Positions 20,505 through 30,239 of a stretch of 64,000 nt of DNA are shown here, one piece after another. A program made the translations under genes and the position numbers. This stretch comes from Calditrichia bacterium (lineage in GTDB: Bacteria; Calditrichota; Calditrichia; RBG-13-44-9; J075), in assembly GCA_020635015.1 (NCBI GenBank), contig JACKAP010000005.1, positions 124,001 through 188,000 on the forward strand, given 5' to 3'. The notes beneath the pieces are model-generated. The model saw nothing but the letters and a program-made list of their open reading frames with translations. It had not been told where the DNA came from and did not search any database. Position 1 is the first letter of the stretch. Each line of letters starts with the position of its first letter.

Positions 20505-21785
20505 ATGCAATTTGATGTAAAAGAAGTGGATTCCATCAAGCGTCAGGTGACGGTGACGATGGATCCGGAAGAACTGAAACAAATCGAAAACAACCTGCTG
20601 CGTAAACTTCAGAAAACCGCCTCGATACCGGGGTTTCGTAAAGGGCATATCCCGCTGGGATTGATCCGGAAAAGCTACGCCGACACCATCCGCCTGGAGG
20701 TGCTGGAGACTGCGATTTCCGAAGGTTACGATAAAGTGCTCCATCAGGTAGATTTTTCCCCGATTGCCCAGGGTAAAATCTCCGAAGTGAAATTTGAAGA
20801 CGTAGCGTCCGGGCTGACGTTCGAGATCGAATTTGAGATCCAGCCGGAAATCGAGTTAAAAAAATACCAGGGACTGAAAGTCGAAAAGCGCGTGATCAAA
20901 GTGACTGAGGAGATGGTCGACGAGGAGTTGGAAGGCATCCGCCAGCGCTTTGCCACGGTGAAGCCGGTGGAGAAAGCCCGGGAGGGGGATATCATCCGCT
21001 TCAACGCTCAGTTGCTCGGCGAAGGCGATGTGCCGGTGATCGGCCGTAAATTTGAGGATGTCGAAGTGGTAATCGGCTCCGGAGAGTTTGATCCCGATCT
21101 GGAGAAGCAAATGATCGGGCTGGAATTGGACCAGGATGCCGTCGTACAAAAAATCACCCCTCCCCCGCCCGACCGCCAGGATGCCCAGCCGGAGGTGGAA
21201 CGGTACGAGATTACCGTCACCAGCCTGGAGGAGCGGGAACTGCCTCCCCTGGACGATGAATTGGCAAAAAATCTCCAAGATGAGAAGATCGAAACCCTGG
21301 AGCAGTTGCGCACGGTGCTGCGCGAGAATATCCAGTCCGCCCTCGACCGGCGCAGTGAAAGCCTGCTGAACAACAACCTGATCGATGAATTGCTCAAGGA
21401 AAATCCCTTCGATGTGCCGGAGGCAATGGTGGAGAACTATCTGCAATACGTGCTGGAAGATCTCCGCCAGCAATACAAAGATCAGAAGATCGATGAAAAT
21501 ATCGTGCGCCAGCGCTATCGGGTGGATGCGATCCACGCCATCCGCTGGCATCTCCTGCGCCGCGCCCTGGTGAAAGCAGAGAACCTGACCGTCAGCCATG
21601 AGGATGCCTACGAAGAGATCGACCGATCATCTTACAGCGATGAAGAGAAAGATACTTTTAAAAAGAATCATGACCTTGTGCATCGCGTCATGGATGATCT
21701 GCAGGAAAAGAAGATCTTAGACTTCCTGAAAGACCATGCCGAGATTTCCGAGGTGGAGGAAACTCCGCAGGAAAAAGAGAGTTAA
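20505..21785 (+). CDS. tig: Trigger factor
   Basis: The product is a ribosome-associated chaperone and peptidyl-prolyl isomerase of 426 residues. The N-terminal ribosome-binding domain has the signature PGFRKGHIPL, close to the family's GFRxGKxP. The FKBP-like centre (about 145-230) has AREGDIIRFNAQL and the C-terminal arms are rich in charged helices. AAGGAAG at 20494-20500 supports the ATG at 20505. As in many bacteria, tig comes before clpP, clpX and lon. The C-terminus (EETPQEKES) is acidic. A family A palindrome begins about 15 bases after the stop and separates tig from clpP, which could give the two genes different expression levels. Confidence 0.96.
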   Translation: MQFDVKEVDSIKRQVTVTMDPEELKQIENNLLRKLQKTASIPGFRKGHIPLGLIRKSYADTIRLEVLETAISEGYDKVLHQVDFSPIAQGKISEVKFEDVASGLTFEIEFEIQPEIELKKYQGLKVEKRVIKVTEEMVDEELEGIRQRFATVKPVEKAREGDIIRFNAQLLGEGDVPVIGRKFEDVEVVIGSGEFDPDLEKQMIGLELDQDAVVQKITPPPPDRQDAQPEVERYEITVTSLEERELPPLDDELAKNLQDEKIETLEQLRTVLRENIQSALDRRSESLLNNNLIDELLKENPFDVPEAMVENYLQYVLEDLRQQYKDQKIDENIVRQRYRVDAIHAIRWHLLRRALVKAENLTVSHEDAYEEIDRSSYSDEEKDTFKKNHDLVHRVMDDLQEKKILDFLKDHAEISEVEETPQEKES

Positions 21786-21799
21786 TGATGGTATAATAC

Positions 21800-21900
21800 G
21801 TTAATGGGTTAATGAGTTGATGGGTGAATGGGTAGGAGCGAATCGCGATGTTCCCTCCTGCGAATTTTTAACCCATTAACTCATACCCCCATTAACCCAT
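21800..21900. repeat. Family A palindromic repeat, TTAATGGG phrase
   Basis: The left arm (21800-21833) is built of GTTAATGGGTTAATGAG-like phrases and the right arm (21870-21900) of AACCCATTAACTCAT-like phrases, so the whole folds as an imperfect hairpin. It fills most of the tig-clpP gap. It starts about 15 bases after the tig stop codon. Confidence 0.88.
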
Positions 21901-21952
21901 ACACTATTTGTTTAAAATTTTCAATTGATACTGTATAATGGGAGAAAGCAAC

Positions 21953-22561
21953 ATGGCTTTAATACCAATGGTAATCGAACAATCCGGTCGTTCCGAGCGC
22001 GCCTACGACATCTATTCCCGCCTGCTGAAAGAGCGGATCATTTTTCTCGGCACTCCGATCGACGACATGATCTCCAGTTTGATCATCGCCCAGTTGCTGT
22101 TTCTGGAGGCGGATGATCCGGAGAAAGATATCTATCTCTATATCAACAGCCCGGGAGGATATGTGACTGCCGGCATGGCGATCTACGACACCATGCGCTA
22201 TATCCGCCCGGATGTGGTGACCACCTGCATGGGCCAGGCCGCCAGTATGGGTGCGATCCTGCTGGCCGCCGGCACCAAGGGCAAACGCTTCGCCCTGCCC
22301 AATTCCCGGGTGATGATCCACCAGCCGATGGGCGGCGCGGAAGGCCAGGCATCGGATATCGAGATCCATGCAAAAGAAATCTTGAATATGCGCCAAAAAT
22401 TAAATAACATATTGGTCGACGCCACCGGCCAGGATATCAAACGGATTGAAAAGGACACTGACCGCAACTTCTTCATGTCGTCACAGCAGGCGTTGGAATA
22501 TGGCATCATCGACGAAATCCTGGTGAACCGCGGCAAAGAGGCGGACAAATCGGAGTCGTGA
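21953..22561 (+). CDS. clpP: ATP-dependent Clp protease proteolytic subunit
   Basis: This 202-residue serine peptidase forms the tetradecameric chamber that degrades proteins fed by ClpX. The catalytic Ser98 lies in MGQAASMGA, His123 in MIHQPMGG and the Asp in EKDTDR. The sequence is close to textbook ClpP, including YLYINSPGG. The start at 21953 follows GGAGAAAG at a good distance; the in-frame ATG at 21938 overlaps a TATAAT-like word and has no ribosome site. clpX follows after 54 bases and lon directly after that, so the three are probably cotranscribed. Confidence 0.97.
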   Translation: MALIPMVIEQSGRSERAYDIYSRLLKERIIFLGTPIDDMISSLIIAQLLFLEADDPEKDIYLYINSPGGYVTAGMAIYDTMRYIRPDVVTTCMGQAASMGAILLAAGTKGKRFALPNSRVMIHQPMGGAEGQASDIEIHAKEILNMRQKLNNILVDATGQDIKRIEKDTDRNFFMSSQQALEYGIIDEILVNRGKEADKSES

Positions 22562-22615
22562 TCCCGGGAAAAACCGGATAATTGACAACAATCCAAACGA
22601 ACAAAGACGGACGGT

Positions 22616-23863
22616 ATGGCAAACAAAGAATTTTTTGAACATGAGACCCACTGCTCCTTCTGCGGCCGCCGCGCCACTCAGGTAGCACAATTGGTGACCG
22701 GCACTTCCGCCAGCATCTGCGATCAGTGTATCCACAGCGCGAATGAGATCCTGCGCAACTCGCGTTATTCGCAATTTCAAAAAGGCGAATTCACCCTTCC
22801 CAAACCGAGCGAGATCAAATCGTTCCTCGATCAGTTCGTGATCGGTCAGGAAGAGGCCAAGATCGCGATGTCGGTCGCGGTGTACAACCATTACAAGCGC
22901 ATCTCCCTGGAGGGGTTTGACGACGATGTGGAGATCGAAAAAAGCAATATCCTCTTCATCGGTCCCACCGGGGTGGGCAAAACCCTGCTGGCCCAGACCC
23001 TGGCCCGGCTGCTGCAGGTGCCTTTCTCCATTTCCGACGCCACCACCCTCACCGAGGCCGGCTATGTCGGCGAGGATGTGGAGAACATCCTGGTACGGCT
23101 CTATCAGGCCTCCAATTATGATGTTCCCGCCACCGAGCGGGGCATCGTCTATATCGACGAAATCGACAAGATCGCCCGCAAGTCCGGCAGCCCTTCCATC
23201 ACCCGCGATGTCTCTGGGGAAGGGGTGCAGCAGGCCCTGCTGAAAATCCTGGAAGGCACGGTGTCGGCCATCCCTCCCAAGGGCGGCCGGAAACATCCGG
23301 AAGCGCCGATGATCCATATCAACACCCGCAATGTGCTCTTCATCTGCGGCGGCGCCTTCGACGGCCTGCCGGAAATCATCCGCCGGCGGGCGGGGGACAA
23401 GAGCATGGGCTTTTCCGCCCGGATCAATTCGGTCAAAAATATGGCCGATGGCGAGGTGCTGCAGTTCGTGCAGCCGGAAGACCTGATCCAGTACGGGCTG
23501 ATCCCGGAACTGATTGGCCGCCTGCCGGCCATCGTCGGTCTAAAAGAGCTGAACGAAGCGGAAATGCTCTCGATCCTGGTAGAACCGAAGAACTCCCTGA
23601 TCAAGCAATACAAGAAGCTCTTCGAGTTGGAAAATATCGAGCTGAAATTCACCGAAAAAGCCCTGCGGGAAGTGGTCAAGCTGGCCACGCAGCGCAAGAC
23701 CGGAGCGCGGGGACTGCGCGGCATTCTGGAGAAGGTGATGATGAATGTGATGTTCAAGGTGCCTTCCCTGGAAGATGTCAAGGAATGCCTGATCACGGAA
23801 GAAGTTATCCTGGGCAAAGCCGAACCGGTCCTGAAGTTCGGTAAATCCCGCCAATCGGCTTAA
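22616..23863 (+). CDS. clpX: ATP-dependent Clp protease ATP-binding subunit ClpX
   Basis: This 415-residue AAA+ unfoldase recognises substrates and threads them into ClpP. The N-terminal zinc-binding domain has Cys13, Cys16, Cys35 and Cys38. Walker A is GPTGVGKT, Walker B is [10 protein letters not shown], and sensor regions follow with [10 protein letters not shown]. The pore and the ClpP-docking loop region ([12 protein letters not shown] to MGFS) are in place. Length and motifs match the family. It lies between clpP and lon, with only two bases separating its stop from the lon start. Confidence 0.98.
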   Translation: MANKEFFEHETHCSFCGRRATQVAQLVTGTSASICDQCIHSANEILRNSRYSQFQKGEFTLPKPSEIKSFLDQFVIGQEEAKIAMSVAVYNHYKRISLEGFDDDVEIEKSNILFIGPTGVGKTLLAQTLARLLQVPFSISDATTLTEAGYVGEDVENILVRLYQASNYDVPATERGIVYIDEIDKIARKSGSPSITRDVSGEGVQQALLKILEGTVSAIPPKGGRKHPEAPMIHINTRNVLFICGGAFDGLPEIIRRRAGDKSMGFSARINSVKNMADGEVLQFVQPEDLIQYGLIPELIGRLPAIVGLKELNEAEMLSILVEPKNSLIKQYKKLFELENIELKFTEKALREVVKLATQRKTGARGLRGILEKVMMNVMFKVPSLEDVKECLITEEVILGKAEPVLKFGKSRQSA

Positions 23864-23865
23864 CG

Positions 23866-26229
23866 ATGACCGACAACCACCAAAAAATACTCAAAGGGGA
23901 TGAGCTGCTGCAAATCCCCGCTACCCTATCGTTGCTGCCGATCCGCGACATGGTGGTGTTCCCCTATTCGGTGATGCCCCTGTTGGTGGGCCGCAGCAAA
24001 TCGCTGGCGGCGGTTGAGACCGCCCGCGGTAGAGATAACCTGCTGATCACCGTTACTCAGAAGGATTCCGAGATAGAAGATCTTCGCTCCAGCGATGTCT
24101 ATCGGGTGGGTACGGTGTGCCGGGTACTGCAAATGGCCGAATTCCCCAACGGCCATGCCAAGGTGGTGGTAGAAGGCATCATCCGCGCCCGGATCAAACG
24201 CTTTTACCGCCGGCGCCAGTTTTACGAAGCGCAGATCGAAATTTTTGATGAGACCGAAGAACTGGCGGGAATATCCGAGGTTTATATTAAGCAGTTGCTC
24301 TATTATTTCCGGGAATATATCAACTTTACCCCGGAGATGCCGGAGGAGATGCTGGAGCACCTCCATCAGCAGGGCGATCCTTACCGCATGATCGACTTCG
24401 TCGTCCTGAACATCCAGGCGGAGGCGCACCAGAAGCAGCGCATCCTTGAAGAGCCCCGAGTCGACCGCCGCCTGCTGCTCCTGCTTGACCTGCTGCGCCA
24501 GATGATCGGGCATCACCGGGTCCGCCAGGATATCGACCAGAAGGTGCAGGATAATCTGCTCAAGAATCAGCGCAACTACTATCTTCAGGAAAAGCTCAAG
24601 GTGATCAACAAGGAACTGGGCGAGGAGGAAGAGAACGCCTCCCCGGAAATCCTGAAGCTGGAGGAGGAAATCCTCGACGCCGGCATGCCGGACCATGCCC
24701 TGGACAAAGCCAGCGAGGAGTTGGCCAAGCTGAAGAAAATCCCCCCGTTTTCCCCGGAATATACCGTGATCCGAAATTACCTCGACTGGATGATCCGGGT
24801 GCCCTGGCAGCAGCGCACCGAGGACCGGCTGGATATCACTGAGGCGCAGCAGATCTTGGACGAGGATCATTTCGGGCTGGAGAAGCCGAAAGAACGCATC
24901 ATCGAGCACCTGGCGGTGCTGCAGCGGGTGCGGGCGAACAAGGGGCCGATCCTGTGCTTTGTCGGTCCTCCCGGGGTGGGCAAAACCTCGCTGGGGAAAT
25001 CGATTGCCCGGGCGCTGGGACGGCATTTCGTGCGCATCTCCCTGGGGGGGGTGCGCGATGAGGCGGAGATTCGCGGGCACCGCCGCACCTACATCGGCTC
25101 CATGCCCGGCAAGATCATCCAGTCGATGAAAAAAGCCGCCACCCGAAATCCGGTGTTCCTCCTCGATGAGATCGACAAGATGAGCATGGATTTCCGCGGC
25201 GATCCGGCCTCGGCGCTGCTGGAAGTGCTCGATCCGGAACAGAACAAGAGCTTTAACGATCATTATCTCGATATCGATTACGACCTCTCCCAGGTATTTT
25301 TCATCACCACCGCCAACGTGCAGGAAAACATTCCCCTGCCGCTGCAGGACCGTATGGAGATCATCCCCTTGCCGGGTTACCTGGAGTACGAAAAGATCCA
25401 GATCGCCCGGCGCCATCTGCTACCCAAGCAATTCCGGGAGCACGGGCTGACCGAAACCGAGCTGACCATCTCCGACGAAGCGATTTTACGGATAATCCGC
25501 GACTACACCCGGGAGAGCGGGGTGCGTAACCTGGAGCGCCAGATCGCCAACCTCTGCCGCAAGGTGATCCGCGAACTGGTCGGAAATTCCTCCAACGGGA
25601 CAGTGAAGATCGAGGCGGACAACCTGCCGGCTTACCAGGGAAAGCCGATATATCTGAACCGCAAAATATCGCAGCAGCGCGAGGTGGGCATCGCCACCGG
25701 GCTGGCCTGGACCCCCTACGGCGGCGACGTGCTGAAGATCGAAGTGAGCATCTTTCCCGGCAAAGGCAAGGTGAGCCTGACCGGAAAGCTGGGCGAGGTG
25801 ATGAAAGAATCGGCCCAAACCGCCCTGAGTTACATTCGTGCCATTGCCGGCGAATGGGAAATTCCCACTGAAACCTTCGAAAAATACGACATTCACGTGC
25901 ATATTCCGGAAGGGGCAGTGCCGAAAGACGGCCCTTCCGCCGGCATCACCCTCACCTCGGCAATCATCTCCGCCCTCACCTCCCGCCCGGTACGTAATGA
26001 CATCGCCATGACCGGCGAGATCACCCTGCGCGGTAAGGTGCTGGCCATCGGCGGGCTGAACGAAAAACTGCTGGCGGCCCAGCGCAACCGGGTCAAGACC
26101 GTGATCGTGCCGGCGGAAAACGAAAAAGATGTGGCCGATCTACCGGAAGAGCTGCGCCAGGGAATCGAGATCGTGCAGGTAAGTGATTATAAGGAAGTGA
26201 TGGCGTTGGTGATGGGGAAGAAGGATTGA
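23866..26229 (+). CDS. lon: ATP-dependent protease Lon
   Basis: This 787-residue Lon protease degrades misfolded and regulatory proteins in the cytoplasm. The N-terminal LON domain (about 15-210) starts with LPIRDMVVFPYSVMPL. A coiled coil follows, then the AAA+ module with Walker A GPPGVGKT and Walker B VFLLDEIDKM. The C-terminal peptidase domain has the catalytic Ser in DGPSAGIT and the Lys in GGLNEKLLAA. The gene starts two bases after clpX and is translationally coupled to it. The stop codon overlaps the first bases of the GGATGCT repeat element. Confidence 0.98.
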   Translation: MTDNHQKILKGDELLQIPATLSLLPIRDMVVFPYSVMPLLVGRSKSLAAVETARGRDNLLITVTQKDSEIEDLRSSDVYRVGTVCRVLQMAEFPNGHAKVVVEGIIRARIKRFYRRRQFYEAQIEIFDETEELAGISEVYIKQLLYYFREYINFTPEMPEEMLEHLHQQGDPYRMIDFVVLNIQAEAHQKQRILEEPRVDRRLLLLLDLLRQMIGHHRVRQDIDQKVQDNLLKNQRNYYLQEKLKVINKELGEEEENASPEILKLEEEILDAGMPDHALDKASEELAKLKKIPPFSPEYTVIRNYLDWMIRVPWQQRTEDRLDITEAQQILDEDHFGLEKPKERIIEHLAVLQRVRANKGPILCFVGPPGVGKTSLGKSIARALGRHFVRISLGGVRDEAEIRGHRRTYIGSMPGKIIQSMKKAATRNPVFLLDEIDKMSMDFRGDPASALLEVLDPEQNKSFNDHYLDIDYDLSQVFFITTANVQENIPLPLQDRMEIIPLPGYLEYEKIQIARRHLLPKQFREHGLTETELTISDEAILRIIRDYTRESGVRNLERQIANLCRKVIRELVGNSSNGTVKIEADNLPAYQGKPIYLNRKISQQREVGIATGLAWTPYGGDVLKIEVSIFPGKGKVSLTGKLGEVMKESAQTALSYIRAIAGEWEIPTETFEKYDIHVHIPEGAVPKDGPSAGITLTSAIISALTSRPVRNDIAMTGEITLRGKVLAIGGLNEKLLAAQRNRVKTVIVPAENEKDVADLPEELRQGIEIVQVSDYKEVMALVMGKKD

Positions 26230-26367
26230 TGCTGGATGCTGGATGCTGGATGCTGGATGCTGGATGCTGGAAAATACGTTTTCCACAAGCATCGCCAAAC
26301 ACTTTTTAACAATGTATTCCTTACTTCATCCCTATCATCAGTCATCCAGTATCCAGTATCCAGCATC
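26228..26367. repeat. Family E palindromic repeat, GGATGCT phrase
   Basis: About six tandem GGATGCT units (26228-26270) are followed, after 72 bases, by a right arm (26343-26367) of CCAGTATCC-like units. The left arm begins inside the lon stop codon. It lies between the convergent lon and lptB genes and may stop transcription from both sides. The single arm at 16170-16230 belongs to the same family. Confidence 0.88.
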
Positions 26368-26401
26368 GTTGCTGTAAACATACAACAACATATGCAGCAC
26401 T

Positions 26402-27145
26402 TTAAAGTTGAAACTTATCCCCCAGATACAACTTGCGCGCTTCCGGATCGTTGGCCAGGAAGGCGCTGTCTCCCTCCTTCAGTACTCTCCCCTCAAATAG
26501 CAGATAGGCATGATCGGTGATCGATAGCGTCTCCCGCACGTTATGATCGGTGATCAGAATACCGATGTTCTTCGCTTTCAGGTTTACCACGATGTTCTGG
26601 ATGTCCTGCACGGCGATCGGATCGACCCCGGCAAAGGGCTCGTCGAGCAGGATGAACTTGGGATTGTTGACCAGGGCGCGGGCGATCTCGGTGCGGCGCC
26701 GTTCTCCCCCGGAAAGATTGTAGCCCTTACTGTCGGCGATATGAGAAATGCGCAGTTCCTCCATCAGGGCGTCGCTGCGCTGCTTGCGCTCACTGCGGGG
26801 AAAGCGCAGGGCCTCCATGATGGCGATGAGGTTCTCCCGCACGGTCAGTTTGCGGAAAATCGAAGCCTCCTGGGGCAGGTAGGCCAGTCCCAGGCGAGCG
26901 CGTTTATACATCGGAAGTTTGGTGATTTCCTGATCATCCAGGTAGATCAGTCCTTTGGTAGGGCGGATCATGCCGGTGATCATATAAAACGAAGTGGTTT
27001 TACCGGCCCCATTCGGTCCCAGCAGACCGACGATCTCCCCCTGGCGCACCTGCAGGCTGACCTGATCGACCACCTTTCGCTTTCCATAGACTTTTACCAA
27101 ATCTTTTGCTTTCAGAACCGTCCGGCGGTTCACTGCTGCCTCCAT
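26402..27145 (-). CDS. lptB: LPS export ABC transporter ATP-binding protein
   Basis: This 247-residue ATPase powers extraction of lipopolysaccharide from the inner membrane with LptF/LptG (not in this window). Walker A is GPNGAGKTT, the signature is LSGGERRR and Walker B is FILLDEPFAGVDP. The stretch YLPQEASIFRKLTVRENL is characteristic of LptB. It starts two bases after the OstA-like gene and ends the Kdo/Lpt operon. Confidence 0.96.
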   Translation of the reverse strand: MEAAVNRRTVLKAKDLVKVYGKRKVVDQVSLQVRQGEIVGLLGPNGAGKTTSFYMITGMIRPTKGLIYLDDQEITKLPMYKRARLGLAYLPQEASIFRKLTVRENLIAIMEALRFPRSERKQRSDALMEELRISHIADSKGYNLSGGERRRTEIARALVNNPKFILLDEPFAGVDPIAVQDIQNIVVNLKAKNIGILITDHNVRETLSITDHAYLLFEGRVLKEGDSAFLANDPEARKLYLGDKFQL

Positions 27146-27147
27146 AT

Positions 27148-28272
27148 CTAAAACTCCGTATCTATTTTGCCCTGGTATCCGGTCGGATAGTAAATACCCT
27201 GGGAGCCGCCTTTAACGGCAATCCGGTCCAGCTCCCCTTCCCGGAAATAGATCCGGATGGTGTCGGCCGAGGCGGTATTGATCCCCTGGGAAAGCCCGTT
27301 GTCTTTCAGGTAGTATTTGCTGCGGGCATTGTCGTATGCCCAGAGTTCGGATAATTTATTGTCCACCACAAAGGCGGTGATCCCCTGGCCGGTCAGGCGG
27401 TTCATTTTTCCGGCGGTGCTGTCTTCCACGGAGATCGCCACCGCCTCCCCGTTCACCCGGATCTTGCGCAGCTTGTTGCCGGCAAAGTCCATCTCCATCT
27501 GGCGGCCGGTCAGGCGGTTGCCCTGCTGCCAGGCGCGGGGATTGCGCTCCAGGAAAACCCGTTCCTCGCTCAACAGATAACTGGCGGAATCGCATTGAGC
27601 GGTCAGATCGCCGCGCCGGATCCGCACCGAATCGCTGGCGATGGCCCGGCGCTCCGGCTGGAAGAAATATTCCATCACCTCCGCATGAATATGCAGAGTG
27701 TCCCCGCCGCCGGCGTCGATCTGCCAGAAGTGGGCATTTTCCCATACTTTGCTGCGATGCTGTTGCGGAATATATTCTCCCCGCTCTGCGGTAACGTACA
27801 CACCGGAACTTTCATCGGTCAACAGCAGATTGTGGCGGGCGAAGGCTTTGTCGCTGCGGTAATAATATTCCAGGTATTCCGATGCCAGGCTCTGTCCCGG
27901 CCGCTGCACCCGCACCCGGCGTTCGGCGATGGCCAGTTTCCGGCCTTCATAATAGGTCACCTTTTGAGCGCTGAGGCGTTCTTTCCCGCGATGAATGTGC
28001 ACATCCCCCAACAGCACGATCTTGCCGCTCTCCCGGTAGTGATCGGCGCGATTGCAATAAATATCCACCGTATCCTGGCGGAAATGCACCGCCCCTTCCA
28101 GTATCATCACCCGCTCCCCGTCACCGGCCACCCGCCCCCGCGACACCTCCGCATGGATCAACTGCGCCCCGCTCTGCGCTGCAAGTCCACCGGAAGCCAG
28201 AAGCAGCAGCAACAGCAGCAGGCGGCAGGTTCTATATAAGGTGAAAAAAAATGATTCCAGGGCAAACTTCAC
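27148..28272 (-). CDS. OstA/LptA-like periplasmic LPS transport protein (long form)
   Basis: This protein has about 374 residues and a signal peptide ending near GGLAAQ. The mature part is a run of beta-jellyroll OstA repeats, seen in ILEGAVHFRQDTVDIYCNRA, LLGDVHIHRGKERLSAQ and repeated again downstream. E. coli LptA is about half this length; longer OstA-like proteins at this locus are common in the FCB group. Its place between lptC and lptB supports an LptA role, forming the periplasmic bridge that carries LPS to LptD. GAGG lies eight bases before the GTG at 28272; another GTG at 28281 overlaps that site. The spacing to lptB (two bases) indicates translational coupling. Confidence 0.85.
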   Translation of the reverse strand: MKFALESFFFTLYRTCRLLLLLLLLASGGLAAQSGAQLIHAEVSRGRVAGDGERVMILEGAVHFRQDTVDIYCNRADHYRESGKIVLLGDVHIHRGKERLSAQKVTYYEGRKLAIAERRVRVQRPGQSLASEYLEYYYRSDKAFARHNLLLTDESSGVYVTAERGEYIPQQHRSKVWENAHFWQIDAGGGDTLHIHAEVMEYFFQPERRAIASDSVRIRRGDLTAQCDSASYLLSEERVFLERNPRAWQQGNRLTGRQMEMDFAGNKLRKIRVNGEAVAISVEDSTAGKMNRLTGQGITAFVVDNKLSELWAYDNARSKYYLKDNGLSQGINTASADTIRIYFREGELDRIAVKGGSQGIYYPTGYQGKIDTEF

Positions 28273-28321
28273 CCGCGACACCTCACATTAATATTGTTGA
28301 AACAAATGCCTAAAGCGACCT

Positions 28322-28418
28322 GCCACAGAGACACAGAGTTCACTGACAACTGAAAACTGACAACTGAAAACTGTTCTCAATTTACCATTTACCAATGCGC
28401 ATTCAGCATTCACCATTA
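28322..28418. repeat. Composite intergenic repeat (families B, H and F side by side)
   Basis: Three phrase types follow each other: a half of family B (GCCACAGAGACACAGAG), a CTGAAAACTGACAACTG block (family H), and a TTACCATTTACCAATGC block (family F). The F block overlaps the lptC stop codon. No complete palindrome forms here, so it may be a decayed or nested set of elements. Confidence 0.7.
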
Positions 28419-29009
28419 TTTCTCCTCCACCGGGATCGCCCGGCGGGAATATCCACGGGGATTTTTGATGTCGTAATTGATCATATCGGGATCGGAGATA
28501 AACGAATCGCCGTAGAGGGTATCGGTCGCATTCATGAACTTGACCGGCACCTCGCTGATAATTTTCTGCTGCTTGTTATCCCACATCAGGGCCTCGGTCT
28601 CCAGCACCACCCCGCTGTCGGATACCACGATCACATTGCCGAGCGCGGTAAGATTTTGGGTTTGTTGCTCAAAGGTGCCGGCATCGGCGGTCAGCACTGC
28701 ATTGTGCTTTCCTTCTCGGTTATAAAAATCCACATGAATGCTGTCTTTCATATACGTTCGCTTCTGCTTGTTGTAAACTGCGATGTAGTTGGCCCACACC
28801 TCTGCCACCAGGCGGCCATTCTCGGAAATAATCACGGTCGATTGCCAGCTTTCCTGATCCGGGGCTTCTTCTACAATCGTCTCTTCCGCCGGCTCGCTCT
28901 CCGAAAGGCCATTATCCTGGGAGGTGCCGCAAGCGATCAGCAGGAGGAAGAGGGTCGCTATTATTGTTTGTACGAATAACCGACACATTGTTAAGACAAA
29001 CTCCTTCAT
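28416..29009 (-). CDS. lptC: LPS export system protein LptC-like lipoprotein
   Basis: The product is about 197 residues with an N-terminal hydrophobic stretch ending in lipobox LIAC, so it is a lipoprotein rather than the single-pass form of E. coli. The rest is a LptC/OstA-type beta-jellyroll, with VWANYIAVYNKQKRTYMKDSI split over two strands, VLTADAGTFEQQTQ and LTALGNVIVVSDSG. It would accept LPS from LptB2FG and hand it to the OstA-like protein. The start is uncertain. ATG 29009 has no ribosome site, while ATG 28988 is preceded by AAGGAG at a slightly long distance. A longer frame to 29099 runs into the repeat at 29049-29165 and is rejected. Confidence 0.85.
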   Translation of the reverse strand: MKEFVLTMCRLFVQTIIATLFLLLIACGTSQDNGLSESEPAEETIVEEAPDQESWQSTVIISENGRLVAEVWANYIAVYNKQKRTYMKDSIHVDFYNREGKHNAVLTADAGTFEQQTQNLTALGNVIVVSDSGVVLETEALMWDNKQQKIISEVPVKFMNATDTLYGDSFISDPDMINYDIKNPRGYSRRAIPVEEK

Positions 29010-29048
29010 ATCGTTTGTTTCATGCCCGTCCAATAAATGATTAATGCT

Positions 29049-29165
29049 GTCATTGCGAGGCGTTTTTGGCCGAAGCAATCTCCCACGTGCTGTACCCATC
29101 TGCAGTTACGTTGGGAGCGATTCGCCGGGGATTGCCGCGCCGCAAAATACGCGGCTCGCAATGAC
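29049..29165. repeat. GTCATTGCGAG-type palindromic repeat (family J)
   Basis: The element begins GTCATTGCGAGG and ends CTCGCAATGAC, with internal GAAGCAATCTCCC and GGGAGCGATTCGCC. From memory this end sequence and the 'GAAGCAATCTC' motif recur in dispersed repeats of many unrelated bacterial genomes; a genome search would be needed to confirm membership. It lies between kdsD and lptC. Confidence 0.88.
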
Positions 29166-29205
29166 GACACCGGTTTATCTTCCGACATAGACCAATGATA
29201 GCCCC

Positions 29206-30195
29206 CTATACAATCCCCGCCCGCATGATATCATGCAAATGGATAATCCCCACCAACTTATCCTCGGGGTCGATGACCGGCATGGCAATGACCCGGTACT
29301 GCTCCATCTTCTTATAGGTGGTATAGGCCAGGGTACTGTCCAGCACGATTTTCGGGTTTCGGGTCATCACTTCCTTAACGGGGATCGAAAAAAAATGTTC
29401 AGTCTTTTCCACCAGCCGGGTCAGGTCGCCGGTGGTAATCACTCCGATGATTTTTCTCCGGTCATCGGTCACCACGCAGATTCCCCGCTTAGAGGTCATT
29501 TCCAGAACCGCATCCTTCATGGTGGCATCCGGTGACACGATCGGCACCCGTTTGCCGGTCTCCATCAGGTCGCTTACCTTTAGCAGCAGGCGCCGCCCCA
29601 GGGTGCCGGCCGGATGCAGAAAGGCGAAGTCTTCCTTGGAAAACTTGCGTTTCTCCAGCAAGGCGATCGCCAGGGCATCCCCCATCACCAGCATGGCGGT
29701 AGTGCTGGTGGTCGGCGCCAGATCATGAGGACAGGCTTCCTCTTTGGTACCGATGTTGAGCACCACATCGCTGTGCCGGGCCAGGGCGGATTCCAGATTG
29801 GCGGTGATGGAGATGATCGGCGCCCCGATACGCTTGAACACCGGCAGCAGGTTGAACAGCTCGTCGGAATTACCGCTCTTGGAGAGGCATACCACCACGT
29901 CATCGCGATGCACGATCCCCAGGTCGCCATGCAGCCCGTCGGAAGCGTGGAGAAAATAGGATGAGGTGCCGGTGGAGGCGAGGGTAGCGGCGATCTTGCG
30001 CCCGATGGCGCCGGATTTTCCCAGACCGGTGACGATCACCCGCCCTTTGCAATTGAAGATCAAATCGACCGCCGCCAAAAAATCATCGTTCAGTTCATAC
30101 AGCAGTTGCCGCACCGCCTCCGCCTCCATCCGGATCACGTTGCGGGCAACCTCCATCAGGTCGATTGGGGTATTGTTTGGGGATTTTTTTTTCAT
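29206..30195 (-). CDS. kdsD: D-arabinose-5-phosphate isomerase
   Basis: This 329-residue isomerase converts ribulose-5-phosphate to arabinose-5-phosphate, the first committed step to Kdo. The SIS domain (about 35-185) has VTGLGKSGAIGRKIA, SDGLHGDLG and LSKSGNSDEL. Two CBS domains follow, with MTSKRGICVVTDDRRKI and MPVIDPEDKLVGIIHLHDI. The length and SIS-CBS-CBS order match KdsD. It lies between kdsC and lptC in the same order as in E. coli. A family B palindrome sits in the kdsC-kdsD gap. Confidence 0.96.
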   Translation of the reverse strand: MKKKSPNNTPIDLMEVARNVIRMEAEAVRQLLYELNDDFLAAVDLIFNCKGRVIVTGLGKSGAIGRKIAATLASTGTSSYFLHASDGLHGDLGIVHRDDVVVCLSKSGNSDELFNLLPVFKRIGAPIISITANLESALARHSDVVLNIGTKEEACPHDLAPTTSTTAMLVMGDALAIALLEKRKFSKEDFAFLHPAGTLGRRLLLKVSDLMETGKRVPIVSPDATMKDAVLEMTSKRGICVVTDDRRKIIGVITTGDLTRLVEKTEHFFSIPVKEVMTRNPKIVLDSTLAYTTYKKMEQYRVIAMPVIDPEDKLVGIIHLHDIMRAGIV

Positions 30196-30239
30196 CTAAA
30201 AAGTACGATCAGGTTTCGTTATAAACCATATGAATTTTA

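Noticed and set aside
21934..21939. TATAAT as a promoter just before clpP
   Set aside because: With the start at 21953 a transcript begun here would hold little or none of the GGAGAAAG ribosome site. The -35 region is only TTTAAA. Left unassigned.
26228..26270. Tandem GGATGCT units as a CRISPR array or variable-number repeat
   Set aside because: Units are seven bases with no spacers, so not CRISPR. A matching inverted arm at 26343-26367 shows it is a palindromic element.
29010..29099. N-terminal extension of LptC
   Set aside because: The added part is encoded by the family J repeat and would put a charged stretch before a lipoprotein signal.
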